A stretch of DNA of 64,000 bases, from positions 96,809 through 160,808 of the forward strand of contig JASBUG010000010.1 of NCBI GenBank assembly GCA_030148025.1, given 5' to 3'. The translations under genes were made by a program, and so were the position numbers. This DNA comes from Flavobacteriaceae bacterium (lineage in GTDB: Bacteria > Bacteroidota > Bacteroidia > Flavobacteriales > Flavobacteriaceae). A model generated the notes under the pieces. That model worked only from the letters and a program-made list of their open reading frames with translations, was not told where the DNA came from and ran no database searches. The number at the start of each line of letters is the position of its first letter. Positions within the stretch are counted from its first letter, which is position 1. This document shows positions 6,516 to 15,709 of this stretch, piece after piece.

Positions 6516-7142
6516 ATGGATATATTAGAAAGTTTAAACTGGCGTTATGCTACTAAAAAATTTGATAGCGATAAAATAATTCCTCAAGCTAAAATTGAAC
6601 GTTTAAAAGAAGCATTTAATTTAACTGCAACATCTTATGGAATGCAGCCAGTTACTTTGGCTATTATAAAAGACAAAGCTTTACAAAATAAACTTGTTAC
6701 TCATTCTATGAACCAACAACAGGTTGGTCAAGCATCTCATGTATTGGTGTTTTGTATTTCAAATATTACTAAGGCTACCATTAATGAGTATTTTGATAGA
6801 GTAAAAGCTATTAGAAATACACCTGATGATATTCTAGATCCATTTAAGGAATATTTATTAGATAGTTTTTCTAAAAAAACACCTGAAGAGATCACAAGTT
6901 ATTGTACCAAACAAGCTTATTTGTCTTTGGGGAATCTGTTAACAGTATGTGCCTTAGAAGGTATAGATGCCTGCCCTATGGAAGGATTTATACCTGAAGA
7001 CTATGATAATGTGCTAAATTTAAAAGAAAAAGGGCTACAATCGGTACTGGTTATGCCAATAGGATATAGAGCAAAAGATGATATGTTTGCTGATCTTAAA
7101 AAAGTGAGAAAAAGTGTTGCTGAAAGCACCATGGAATTGTAG
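6516..7142 (+). CDS. NAD(P)H-dependent nitroreductase-family oxidoreductase
   Basis: This 208-residue FMN flavoprotein is of the NfsB/YdgI type. The N-terminus L-N-W-R-Y-A-T-K-K-F-D carries the usual FMN-phosphate-contacting R-x-(A/S)-x-(K/R)-x-(F/Y) pattern. Further matches are S-Y-G-M-Q-P near residue 50 and A-C-P-M-E-G-F near residue 155, both typical of the family. It probably reduces quinones, nitro compounds or similar electron acceptors in the cytosol. A paralogue lies at 28521-29150 in this window. The aminotransferase gene follows after 20 bp and may be co-transcribed. The natural substrate is unknown. Confidence 0.9.
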   Translation: MDILESLNWRYATKKFDSDKIIPQAKIERLKEAFNLTATSYGMQPVTLAIIKDKALQNKLVTHSMNQQQVGQASHVLVFCISNITKATINEYFDRVKAIRNTPDDILDPFKEYLLDSFSKKTPEEITSYCTKQAYLSLGNLLTVCALEGIDACPMEGFIPEDYDNVLNLKEKGLQSVLVMPIGYRAKDDMFADLKKVRKSVAESTMEL

Positions 7143-7162
7143 ATTTGACCTAAAAATATACT

Positions 7163-8359
7163 ATGCCTGGATTTGAACTATTTGGAGACGCTGAGCGAAA
7201 AGAAGTAAACGATGTATTAGAAAGTGGTGTTTTAATGCGCTATGGCTTTGATGGGATGCGTAACGGACATTGGAAAGCCAAAGAATTAGAAGCAGCTCTA
7301 CAAGATAAATTACAAGTAAATCATGCTCAATTAGTATCTAGTGGAACTGCAGCTGTAAGTATAGCTTTGGCTTCGGCAGGAATAGGCTCAGGAGATGAGG
7401 TAATCATGCCAAACTTTACATTTGTAGCAAGCTTCGAAGCTATTATGATGTTAGGCGCAATTCCTGTTTTAGTTGATATTGACGATACTTTAACATTAGA
7501 CCCTGAAGCAGTTGAAAACGCTATAACTCCAAAAACAAAGGCTATTATGCCTGTACATATGTGCGGTAGTATGGCAGATCTTACAGCATTAAAAGCTATT
7601 TGTGATACACATAACTTACTATTGATCGAAGATTCATCGCAGGCAACAGGTGCTACTTATAAAGGGAAACCACTTGGTAGTATAGGAGATTTGGGATGTT
7701 TGTCACTAGATTATGTTAAAATAATTACGTGTGGAGAGGGAGGTGCAGTGTTAACAAATAATGAGGCATATTATAGAAATGCAGATCATTATAGCGACCA
7801 TGGTCATGATCATGTTGGTGCAGATAGAGGCGCAGAAACACATCCTTTTTTAGGATATAATTTTAGAATTTCAGAATTAAATGCAGCCGTTGGTATTGCT
7901 CAATTAAGACGCCTAGATGAATTTGTTGAAAAGCAAAAAGAACACTATACTGTTTTAAGAGAAGCTTTAGCTGAAATTCCTGAAATAGAATTTAGACGTG
8001 TACCAGATGGAGGAGAAGAGAGCTATTCTTTTTTGAGTTTCTTTTTACCTGATCTTGAAACTACTAGAAAAGTGATGCAGGCATTTAAAGAAAATGGCCT
8101 TGATGCTTGTTTTCATTATTACGATAATAACTGGCATTATATTAGAAAATGGCAGCACCTAACAAATCTAAAAACGTTATATCCACTTTCGCAAGAAGTG
8201 ATGGATGGTTTAAGCTATTTAAAAACGAAAACGTTTACTCAATCTGATAATTATATAGGCCGAAATATTTCTTGCCTAATTAAACTTTCTTGGAGTAAGG
8301 AAGAAGTAAGCTCTAGAGCTAAAAAAATGGTAGAGAGTATTAAAAGCGTAATGGCTTAG
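7163..8359 (+). CDS. DegT/DnrJ/EryC1/StrS-family PLP aminotransferase
   Basis: This 398-residue fold-type I aminotransferase is of the sugar-aminotransferase class. The PLP aspartate and neighbours are in I-E-D-S-S-Q-A-T-G-A (about 155-164), and the Schiff-base lysine is K186 in D-Y-V-K-I-I-T-C-G-E-G-G. The R-I-S-E-L-N-A-A-V-G-I-A-Q-L segment near residue 235 is the conserved substrate and dimer region. Relatives transaminate keto-sugars of surface polysaccharides, but no sugar-pathway genes are nearby. Its partner upstream is a nitroreductase, so the true substrate is open. Its stop codon overlaps the converging ribBA stop by 4 bp. Confidence 0.88.
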   Translation: MPGFELFGDAERKEVNDVLESGVLMRYGFDGMRNGHWKAKELEAALQDKLQVNHAQLVSSGTAAVSIALASAGIGSGDEVIMPNFTFVASFEAIMMLGAIPVLVDIDDTLTLDPEAVENAITPKTKAIMPVHMCGSMADLTALKAICDTHNLLLIEDSSQATGATYKGKPLGSIGDLGCLSLDYVKIITCGEGGAVLTNNEAYYRNADHYSDHGHDHVGADRGAETHPFLGYNFRISELNAAVGIAQLRRLDEFVEKQKEHYTVLREALAEIPEIEFRRVPDGGEESYSFLSFFLPDLETTRKVMQAFKENGLDACFHYYDNNWHYIRKWQHLTNLKTLYPLSQEVMDGLSYLKTKTFTQSDNYIGRNISCLIKLSWSKEEVSSRAKKMVESIKSVMA

Positions 8360-9519
8360 TAATTTACATAGTCTGTAATTTCTAAACCATAACCAATCAT
8401 ACCAACACGTTTGGTCTGTTCACTATTAGAAATAAGTCTGAGCTTATGAATGTTTAGATCATGAAGTATTTGTGCGCCAATACCAAAATCTTTAATATCC
8501 ATTTCAATTCTAGGAGCTTTTACGACCTTATTAGGTACCTGAGATTCTTTTAAAACAGCTAGACGGCTTAATATATTTCTAGATTGCGCTTGTTGATTAA
8601 TAAACAATACAGCACCTCTGCCTTCTTTATTAATGACCTTAAACATATCATCTAGTTTCTTATCGGCATTATTAGTAAGTGTACCTAGAATATCGTTATT
8701 AACCAATTTTGAATTAATTCTTGTAAGTACTGGTTCACCGCTATTCCAGGAGCCTTTGGTTAAAGCTATATGCACCTGATTGTTGGTGGTTTGTTGGTAA
8801 GCCCTTAATCTGAAGCTGCCAAATCGCGTTTCTATTTGAAAGTCTTCCTTCTTTTCTATTAAAGAATCGTGTTCCATTCTATAAGCAACCAGATCTTCTA
8901 TAGATACAATTTTAAGATCAAATCGTTTAGCTACTTCTACAAGTTGTGGAAGTCGTGCCATAGTACCATCTTCATTCATGATCTCTACAATAACACCTGC
9001 AGGTTTTAAGCCTGCTAATCTCGCAAAGTCTATAGCTGCTTCTGTATGTCCGGTTCTACGTAATACACCACCTTGTTTTGCTACTAACGGGAAAATATGT
9101 CCTGGTCGTGCTAATTCAAAAGGTCTGGTTTCTTGATCTATTAAAGCATGTATGGTTTTTGCTCTGTCACTTGCCGAAATACCTGTAGTTACACCATTCC
9201 CTCGTAGATCGACAGATACCGTAAATGCAGTTTCCATAGGGTCGGTGTTGTTATGCACCATCATGTTTAGTTCTAGTGCCTTACATCTGTTTTCGGTTAA
9301 TGGCGCACAGATCAATCCACGACCATGAGTGGCCATGAAGTTTATGGTCTCGGGAGACACTTTTTCTGCTGCGGCTACAAAATCACCTTCATTTTCTCTA
9401 TTCTCGTCATCTACAACAATAATTACTTTACCTTGCCTTATATCGTTAATGGCTTCTTCAATGGTATTAAGTTGTATTTTGTTATTACTGGTTGTAGTAT
9501 CAGTATTTGTAGTTGTCAT
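8356..9519 (-). CDS. ribBA: RibBA-type protein: active DHBP synthase fused to degenerate GTP cyclohydrolase II domain
   Basis: At 387 residues this has full RibBA length. Residues 15-215 are 3,4-dihydroxy-2-butanone-4-phosphate synthase, with D-D-E-N-R-E-N-E-G-D (37-46), R-P-G-H-I-F-P-L and R-R-T-G-H-T-E-A-A all intact, so this riboflavin-pathway step should work. Residues 225-387 have the GTP cyclohydrolase II fold but lack the zinc motif C-x-T-G-D then C-D-C-G. The equivalent stretch is S-K-L-V-N-N-D-I-L-G-T-L-T-N-N-A-D, with no cysteine. The R-N-I motif survives. The second activity is probably lost and would need a separate RibA elsewhere. It has its own -7 box and lies downstream of the ftsK block. 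Confidence 0.9.
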   Translation of the reverse strand: MTTTNTDTTTSNNKIQLNTIEEAINDIRQGKVIIVVDDENRENEGDFVAAAEKVSPETINFMATHGRGLICAPLTENRCKALELNMMVHNNTDPMETAFTVSVDLRGNGVTTGISASDRAKTIHALIDQETRPFELARPGHIFPLVAKQGGVLRRTGHTEAAIDFARLAGLKPAGVIVEIMNEDGTMARLPQLVEVAKRFDLKIVSIEDLVAYRMEHDSLIEKKEDFQIETRFGSFRLRAYQQTTNNQVHIALTKGSWNSGEPVLTRINSKLVNNDILGTLTNNADKKLDDMFKVINKEGRGAVLFINQQAQSRNILSRLAVLKESQVPNKVVKAPRIEMDIKDFGIGAQILHDLNIHKLRLISNSEQTKRVGMIGYGLEITDYVNY

Positions 9520-9536
9520 ACCTTAAATTTATCGTG

Positions 9537-9544
9537 CAAAGATA
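9537..9544 (-). promoter_or_regulatory. -7 box for ribBA
   Basis: On the minus strand this reads TATCTTTG (TAnnTTTG), 18 bp upstream of the ribBA ATG. No FMN riboswitch fits in the 40-bp gap. Confidence 0.5.
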
Positions 9545-9559
9545 TTGTATTTTTAAAAC

Positions 9560-11572
9560 CTATCTAATTTGTTTTATGTCTTCTTTCATTTTCTTTTTAT
9601 AGAAATTATGATAAAGAAAATATAGAGGGATACCTACTAAAATTAGAATGAAAATATTTGAAGCCGTATTTTTAGCGAGTAGTTTATTAAAGTTTACCTG
9701 ATTTAAATACGCTCTGGTTAAAGTTATTAAAAAGAGGATGCCTCCAATTATTCCTAAAACCAGAATAATCTTTCCAAGCGTTGGGAAACCATTATTGTTC
9801 AAAACTAAACCAGAAACAATAGGTATTACCATTAAAAAATATAATTTGAATGATAGTTTAGAGTTTTCATCAAAAGCCATTTTATAACGTAAACCATTTT
9901 CATAGTTCTGATTGTGTAAATTTCCTCCAAAACGTAGTTCTTCTTCAGAAATACCTCTGTCATTTAATAGTTTTAATGCTGTATTTCTAAAGCTTTCTTC
10001 CATATCATATTGACGGTAATTCTTTAAAATATCAATAAGTTTTTTGTCAGAATAACGTTCGATAGTCTGATAATCGCTTGAGCTTTTTTCTAAGAACACG
10101 TTAGTGTTTAAAGGTGGTAATACAGCTTCTTTAGTTAAAATATTTTTAAGCGGAATTAAAATACCATCAAGATCTATTAAACTTCTATCTTTTGTTGCTC
10201 TACTTGTTAAGTAAATACTCAAGGGAAGCATAATGATAGTTGAAAGCCATGTTGCAAGAATAGGATTGATGCTACTATCCTCTGCACTATTTTTCGCAAA
10301 AATGCCTATAAAATGATAGGTTAAGAATAAAATAATTGCAATTACTATAGGTAAACCAATTCCTCCTTTTTTTATCAAAGCTCCTAATGGTGCTCCAATG
10401 AAAAATAAAATGATGCAGGCAAAGCCTAAAGCAAACTTTTCGTAGAACGATATAATGTGTTTATTGAGGTCTTTTTCGGCTCGTGCCATAGATTTTTTCT
10501 TAGCACTAATTATTTGTAAAGTACTATTTGTTGAGTTTATTGCTAACTCTACAAGCTGTACTTTTTGTTTGGTTCTAAAGAGATCTATGAAGTCTTTAGT
10601 TTGATCAATAGAATCTGCTTGTTTGGCGTCTTTAGGTTCTTTAGGATTTACATTAATATTTAAGGTAGGAGCCGAAGAACGTGCGTACATATCGAAAGAT
10701 AGCTTATCCAAACTTTCTTTTTTCTCCATCTTTAATGTATCTATGGTATAATTTAACTCTTCAACATTAAGCATGGAGTATTTTGTGCTTACATCTTTTT
10801 GATCAAAATCTACTTCATTTAGTTTTGAAAGGTCGATATTTAAAGTGTAGGTTTCAAAAGAGCTTTTTACAAAAGGTTTGTTTTTGGTGCGCTGAATTTG
10901 ATCTTTTGGTTGCAATTCGTCATGATAATTACCATCGTATAACACCAGTTTTAATACATCGGAGTCTTCGCTACTTTTTAACTCACCAGTTTTAGAAACA
11001 ATAACTGTATAATTCCCGTCTGATACTTTATTTTTTTTATGGATGGTAACACCTTCTAAGAACTGACCACGATCACCACTTTTGTCTTTAACCTTTATGT
11101 TAATGAGCTCTCCAATTTGATTAAATTGTCCTTTAGCTATTACCATTGCTGGCTTTTTCTTGGCTATATTCTTCCTTAGGTTATAAAAGTTAAACTCTGC
11201 CGAAGGAATAACATTATTAGCAAAGAAAAAGGTGGTTATGGCTAATCCTATAATAAAAACACTCAAACTGCGCATTGCTCTTTGTAGCGAAATTCCAGTA
11301 GATTTCATCGCTGCGAACTCATAATTTTCGGCAAATCGACCAAAAACCATTATAGAGGAGAGTAGGATTGTGAGCGGGAGAACCAATACAATAATTCTAG
11401 GGGACACATAAAGTAAGAACTTTATAATAATATCTATTTCAAGATCTTTCCCAGCTAATTCAGAAATGTATAGCCATACAGACTGTAAAATAAAGATCAG
11501 CATGAGAATAATAAACACGCTAAAAAAAGTCTTTAAATAGGTTACTAATATGTATCTATCTAGTATTTTCAC
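9560..11572 (-). CDS. LptF/LptG-family permease with extra C-terminal membrane domain
   Basis: This 670-residue inner-membrane subunit belongs to the lipopolysaccharide export complex. It starts with the typical M-K-I-L-D-R-Y-I-L and has three helices in residues 10-125. The L-L-S-S-I-M-V-F-G-R-F-A-E-N-Y-E-F-A-A-M-K-S-T-G-I-S segment is the coupling helix that contacts the LptB ATPase. A periplasmic domain spans about 130-375 and more helices 380-470. Unlike proteobacterial LptF/G (about 360), it adds a soluble stretch at 475-590 and further helices at 590-660. It lies 10 bp after the LolA-like gene and ftsK, suggesting one envelope operon. Assignment between LptF and LptG is not possible by eye. 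Confidence 0.88.
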   Translation of the reverse strand: MKILDRYILVTYLKTFFSVFIILMLIFILQSVWLYISELAGKDLEIDIIIKFLLYVSPRIIVLVLPLTILLSSIMVFGRFAENYEFAAMKSTGISLQRAMRSLSVFIIGLAITTFFFANNVIPSAEFNFYNLRKNIAKKKPAMVIAKGQFNQIGELINIKVKDKSGDRGQFLEGVTIHKKNKVSDGNYTVIVSKTGELKSSEDSDVLKLVLYDGNYHDELQPKDQIQRTKNKPFVKSSFETYTLNIDLSKLNEVDFDQKDVSTKYSMLNVEELNYTIDTLKMEKKESLDKLSFDMYARSSAPTLNINVNPKEPKDAKQADSIDQTKDFIDLFRTKQKVQLVELAINSTNSTLQIISAKKKSMARAEKDLNKHIISFYEKFALGFACIILFFIGAPLGALIKKGGIGLPIVIAIILFLTYHFIGIFAKNSAEDSSINPILATWLSTIIMLPLSIYLTSRATKDRSLIDLDGILIPLKNILTKEAVLPPLNTNVFLEKSSSDYQTIERYSDKKLIDILKNYRQYDMEESFRNTALKLLNDRGISEEELRFGGNLHNQNYENGLRYKMAFDENSKLSFKLYFLMVIPIVSGLVLNNNGFPTLGKIILVLGIIGGILFLITLTRAYLNQVNFNKLLAKNTASNIFILILVGIPLYFLYHNFYKKKMKEDIKQIR

Positions 11573-11582
11573 AGAGAAAACC

Positions 11583-12224
11583 TTAATCTATTTTGTTGAT
11601 GTAATAATCTTTATATTTTGATTCATCAAAGGTAAATAAGGTTTTTGATAAAGTCTGGTTTGTTTTAAAAGAATTAACGGTTAAGGTTGTTTTGGTGTTA
11701 TTAGCTCCAATTTCAATTAAATTATAGATATGTTTAGTTTTTATATCTATGCCAAGAAGTACACTTTTTATTTCAGACTTTGAATCTATAGGTGTTAGTT
11801 TTACATACTGAACTTTTCGTCCGTTTACATTTTGAACAATATCCATGGCGTAATTATATCCTTCTTTGTAGAATGATAACATCTTACTTGGTGTAATGGT
11901 ATTCTCATCTTCAGTATTGTCACTAGAAATCGTCACTTCTTCATCTTCAGGGCTTATAGAGTACAATGTTTTACCATCGAAGATACGTGTTATTCCTAAT
12001 ACGTTTAAAACATACTTGTCACCTTGCATAGTAACATCTCCACGAGTTTCTTGTTTGATGTTTTCTTCGGTATTAACTAACACATATTTAAAGTCTATTG
12101 AGATATTAGAATAACCAGTTGCCTTAGTGTTTACTTCATCTAAAAGCGCTTTTGCTTCATTGGCATTTTGTGCATATACTAAGCTAGTGCTTATAAAAAC
12201 TAAGGCTATTAATATTTTTTTCAT
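11583..12224 (-). CDS. LolA-like outer-membrane lipoprotein carrier protein
   Basis: The start is taken at M-K-K-I-L-I-A-L, the beginning of a clear signal peptide (cleavage near Y-A-Q-N). The ATG 18 bp earlier would add a polar hexapeptide and overlap ftsK. The product is 213 residues. The mature part has the LolA pattern: a helix with A-K-A-L-L-D-E-V, then beta strands including G-D-V-T-M-Q-G-D-K-Y, R-I-F-D-G-K-T-L-Y and P-S-K-M-L-S-F-Y. It should act in the periplasm as a carrier of lipids or lipoproteins. It sits between ftsK and the LPS permease, consistent with envelope assembly. Confidence 0.85.
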   Translation of the reverse strand: MKKILIALVFISTSLVYAQNANEAKALLDEVNTKATGYSNISIDFKYVLVNTEENIKQETRGDVTMQGDKYVLNVLGITRIFDGKTLYSISPEDEEVTISSDNTEDENTITPSKMLSFYKEGYNYAMDIVQNVNGRKVQYVKLTPIDSKSEIKSVLLGIDIKTKHIYNLIEIGANNTKTTLTVNSFKTNQTLSKTLFTFDESKYKDYYINKID

Positions 12225-12228
12225 GTTA

Positions 12229-14655
12229 CTATTGTTTTTCATTCGCTAACAATTGCTCAAGTGCAATGAGATCTGGCACGAGTACTTGTCTAGCTTTACT
12301 TCCTTCAAACGGACCAACAATTCCAGCAGCTTCTAATTGGTCTATTAATCTTCCGGCTCTGTTGTATCCTAACTTTAATTTACGTTGTAATAAAGAAGCA
12401 GAACCTTGTTGTGCGGTTACAATTACTTCGGCAGCTTCTCTAAATAATTTATCTCTGTCTGATATGTCTATATCAATACTTGTGCCACTTTCTTCACCTA
12501 CATATTCTGGCAGTAAATGTGCATCTGGGTACGCTTTTTGAGACCCAATAAATTCGGTAATTCGCTCTACCTCTGGTGTATCTACAAACGCACATTGTAA
12601 GCGTACCATATCGTTACCTTGAGTGTATAACATATCACCACGACCAATTAACTGATCGGCTCCTGAACCGTCCAGAATTGTTCTCGAATCTATTTTTGAG
12701 GTAACCCTGAAAGCTATTCTAGCAGGGAAATTTGCTTTAATAATACCTGTAATAACATTTACCGATGGACGTTGTGTAGCTATTATTAAATGTATACCAA
12801 TCGCTCTAGCTAATTGCGCTAAGCGTGCAATAGGTGTTTCCACTTCTTTTCCAGCTGTCATTATAAGGTCGGCAAACTCATCAACTACTAAAACAATATA
12901 AGGTAAAAATTGATGTCCGTCATTAGGGTTGAGTTTACGGGCTTTAAACTTCTCGTTATACTCTTTAATATTTCTACAAAAAGCATTTTTTAGTAGCTCG
13001 TAGCGGTTGTCCATTTCAATACACAAAGAATTAAGCGTGTTAATTACTTTGGTATTGTCTGTAATTATAGCATCTTCACTATCTGGAAGTTTTGCTAAAT
13101 AATGGCGTTCAATTTTATTAAAAAGCGTTAGTTCTACTTTTTTAGGATCGACCAATACAAACTTAACTTCTGCCGGATGTTTTTTATAAAGTAATGATGT
13201 TAGCACAGCATTTAATCCAACCGATTTTCCTTGTCCTGTAGCACCAGCCATTAAAAGGTGAGGCATTTTAGCAAGGTCTACAACAAAGGTTTCATTACTA
13301 ATGGTTTTACCTATGGCAACTGGTAACTCCATTTCAGCTTTCTGAAATTTTTGAGACGCAATAACCGAATGCATCGAAACAATAGTAGCATTCTTATTAG
13401 GCACTTCAATACCTATGGTACCACGACCTGGAATAGGCGCAATAATTCGAATACCTAGTGCAGAAAGCGATAAAGCAATGTCATCTTCTAAATTCTTGAT
13501 CTTAGAAATTCTAACACCAGCTTCTGGTACAATTTCGTATAGTGTTACTGTTGGGCCAATGGTAGCTTTAATACTGGCAATTCCAATTTTGTAATTATTT
13601 AAAGTATTTACAATTCGGTTCTTGTTCTCTTCAAGTTCTTCCTGGTTTATAGTTATATTCTCACTAGAATATTTCTTAAGTAGATCTAAAGGTGGAAATT
13701 GGTATTTTCCTAATTCAAGAGTAGGGTCAAAGCGCCCAAAATCTTCAACTAGTTTATCGGCCAGATTATCTGTTTCAGATGTTTCTTCAGTAACTGTTTC
13801 AACTTTCATTTCAACCGTATCCTCTTTAGGCTCTGATATTGTTGAGACTTCAACTTCAAGCTCGGTCTTTACCTCAATCTTTTCTTCTTTTTTGGTTTCG
13901 AGACTTGAGTGATGTTTTATGGTAGGTTCTAAGTTTTCTAATGGAATTTCAAAGGCCGATTTGATATCTTCTGCTTCTGCCGATAAATTGTTGTCTACAG
14001 GAATAAACTCGTCAGAAACTGGTGCTTCTTCTTTCTCTTCTTTTTTGAATTCCTTTTTTAAATTGGATTTCGCCGAGCTAAAGAAGCCACCAATGTGTTG
14101 AGCGGTCATTTTAAAACGAATGGCCAAATAGGAGATCAAACATAAAAGTAATAATAATGCCGTTCCTATTTTACCAATATAGTCTTGAAGAAAATCGTTT
14201 AGCTCAAAACCTATGGTACCACCTAAAAGCGGATTGCTTTTTGCTAAAAAGCCAAATAGTATTGATGTCCAGATCACAATAAGTGTTCCCCAAAACCAAT
14301 GACGCCAAAGTTTACTTTTATTAATGTTTAATAACACATGAATTCCAGATAGAAAGATAAGTCCGGAAAAAATAAAAGAAGCTATTCCAAATCCTTTATG
14401 TATAAATAGGTCGCTTACCCATGCGCCAAATTTGCTCATCCAGTTTTGGGCTTCGACATCTCTTGAAGAAAACTCGGTTAAGATACTTTGGTCTGATTGT
14501 CCTGTAAAGAAAAAAGACAAGAAAGCTATAAATAGCAGAATGCCTAAAATAAGTAGCAAACTCCCAAAAATTAATTTTTGTTGGTTGGACAACGAAAAAC
14601 TAAGTTTTTTAACTTTTGGCTTTGCCTTTTTTTTAGTTGGTTTTCTTTTTGCCAT
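12229..14655 (-). CDS. ftsK: DNA translocase FtsK
   Basis: This 808-residue protein has a basic N-terminus, four membrane helices (about 28-52, 88-110, 120-138, 163-180) and a short acidic linker to residue 330. The RecA-like motor has Walker A G-A-T-G-Q-G-K-S (471-478) and Walker B V-L-V-V-D-E-F-A-D-L. The C-terminal gamma winged helix is recognisable from L-Q-R-K-L-K-L-G-Y-N-R-A-G-R-L-I-D-Q-L-E. It pumps DNA at the septum and activates XerCD at dif. It leads an operon with the LolA-like and Lpt permease genes, and its promoter box lies 20 bp upstream. Confidence 0.97.
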   Translation of the reverse strand: MAKRKPTKKKAKPKVKKLSFSLSNQQKLIFGSLLLILGILLFIAFLSFFFTGQSDQSILTEFSSRDVEAQNWMSKFGAWVSDLFIHKGFGIASFIFSGLIFLSGIHVLLNINKSKLWRHWFWGTLIVIWTSILFGFLAKSNPLLGGTIGFELNDFLQDYIGKIGTALLLLLCLISYLAIRFKMTAQHIGGFFSSAKSNLKKEFKKEEKEEAPVSDEFIPVDNNLSAEAEDIKSAFEIPLENLEPTIKHHSSLETKKEEKIEVKTELEVEVSTISEPKEDTVEMKVETVTEETSETDNLADKLVEDFGRFDPTLELGKYQFPPLDLLKKYSSENITINQEELEENKNRIVNTLNNYKIGIASIKATIGPTVTLYEIVPEAGVRISKIKNLEDDIALSLSALGIRIIAPIPGRGTIGIEVPNKNATIVSMHSVIASQKFQKAEMELPVAIGKTISNETFVVDLAKMPHLLMAGATGQGKSVGLNAVLTSLLYKKHPAEVKFVLVDPKKVELTLFNKIERHYLAKLPDSEDAIITDNTKVINTLNSLCIEMDNRYELLKNAFCRNIKEYNEKFKARKLNPNDGHQFLPYIVLVVDEFADLIMTAGKEVETPIARLAQLARAIGIHLIIATQRPSVNVITGIIKANFPARIAFRVTSKIDSRTILDGSGADQLIGRGDMLYTQGNDMVRLQCAFVDTPEVERITEFIGSQKAYPDAHLLPEYVGEESGTSIDIDISDRDKLFREAAEVIVTAQQGSASLLQRKLKLGYNRAGRLIDQLEAAGIVGPFEGSKARQVLVPDLIALEQLLANEKQ

Positions 14656-14675
14656 TTACATTGGGTTCATCAAAA

Positions 14676-14683
14676 CAAAAATA
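14676..14683 (-). promoter_or_regulatory. -7 box for ftsK operon
   Basis: The minus strand reads TATTTTTG (TAnnTTTG), about 20 bp before the ftsK ATG. It separates ftsK from the upstream DUF1287 gene. Confidence 0.5.
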
Positions 14684-14748
14684 CAAATAACTAACGTTTA
14701 TCCTAATGCATATAGTATTTAATGTTTGGATCAAAAAAAGTTATAAAA

Positions 14749-15333
14749 TTACTTGAAATAGCGATAATGACCAGTTATTTTAAATTTAAATAGGCAATCT
14801 TCCATAACTTGTCCAGCTCCAATATTATGAACTATCAAATATCGTTTACTGTCTCTTGATTTTTGATTTACTACAATACCTATATGTGTTGTCCCTCCTC
14901 CTAAGTTCCATGAAACAATATCTCCAGGTAGATAATCATGTGGGTTGTCACTTATGCTTAACGCAGCTCCCTGTCGTTCAAAAAATGTCATAAGATTAGG
15001 AACGCGTCTATGATCAATATTTTTATCGGTCGAGTTTAATCCCCAAATTTTCGGATATACTGAAAAATTGGCTTTCATGTCTTCATGAACTTCTTTTTGA
15101 AGATCGACTCCTAATTGCCTGTAAGCACGTATCACTACATCAGTACAAACACCTTTACCTTTAGGAACGTCTCCATTTGGATACGATATAGAAAAATAAC
15201 TTGGGTCATATACAACTTGTTGTTTAGTAAAAGAAATGGCTGCATTAGATAAATTAATTTGATTTGTTCCAAGTTCTTGAGCAGAAATTGTCAGGCAACT
15301 CAAAAAGAAAAAGAGTACAGTAAATTGTTTCAT
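14749..15333 (-). CDS. DUF1287 secreted protein (NlpC/P60-like fold)
   Basis: This is a 194-residue protein with a signal peptide (M-K-Q-F-T-V-L-F-F-F-L-S-C-L, cut near S-A-Q-E). The conserved block G-K-G-V-C-T-D-V-V-I-R-A-Y-R at about residues 59-72 offers a cysteine nucleophile. G-D-I-V-S-W and T-T-H-I-G-I-V-V supply the matching Asp and His of an amidase-like cysteine-peptidase fold. H-N-I-G-A-G near the end is also typical of DUF1287. A periplasmic role on peptidoglycan is plausible but unproven. It is inserted between dgkA and ftsK, 8 bp after dgkA. Confidence 0.85.
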   Translation of the reverse strand: MKQFTVLFFFLSCLTISAQELGTNQINLSNAAISFTKQQVVYDPSYFSISYPNGDVPKGKGVCTDVVIRAYRQLGVDLQKEVHEDMKANFSVYPKIWGLNSTDKNIDHRRVPNLMTFFERQGAALSISDNPHDYLPGDIVSWNLGGGTTHIGIVVNQKSRDSKRYLIVHNIGAGQVMEDCLFKFKITGHYRYFK

Positions 15334-15340
15334 ACAATTA

Positions 15341-15709
15341 CTAACTCAACTTAGGAAAATAAATTATGCAACCAACAATTACAGCCGCAACCGAGGCAAT
15401 AAAAACAGCACCAGCAGCAATGTCTTTTATAAAACCAATTTTTTTGTGGCGTTCAGGGTGAATAAAATCTGACATTGCTTCTAAGGCGGTATTTAAACCT
15501 TCAATACTCATTACTAATCCGATGGCAAATGTTTGTAATATCCATTCAGTTGTTGAGATATCAAAATAAAAACCAGCTATAGTTATGAGTATAGCAATAA
15601 CAAATTGTATTTGTATACTAGCTTCAGTTTTTAATAGAAGTATAGCCCCTTTAAAGGCGTAGGTAATACTTTTTAGTCGATTAATTAAAAAGTTATCCTT
15701 TTTTGCCAT
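15341..15709 (-). CDS. dgkA: Diacylglycerol kinase (DgkA family)
   Basis: This 122-residue integral membrane kinase has three helices. The signature E-G-L-N-T-A-L-E-A-M-S-D (about residues 70-81) contains the catalytic glutamate, and D-I-A-A-G-A-V near residue 93 completes the active site. It phosphorylates diacylglycerol or undecaprenol in the inner membrane, recycling lipid carriers. Its start codon overlaps the tpx stop by one base (TAATG), showing translational coupling. It belongs with tpx to the block leading into the envelope genes. Confidence 0.92.
   Translation of the reverse strand: MAKKDNFLINRLKSITYAFKGAILLLKTEASIQIQFVIAILITIAGFYFDISTTEWILQTFAIGLVMSIEGLNTALEAMSDFIHPERHKKIGFIKDIAAGAVFIASVAAVIVGCIIYFPKLS

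Noticed and set aside
9520..9559. FMN riboswitch before ribBA
   Set aside because: The gap to the next gene is only 40 bp and holds a promoter box; the conserved riboswitch core is absent.
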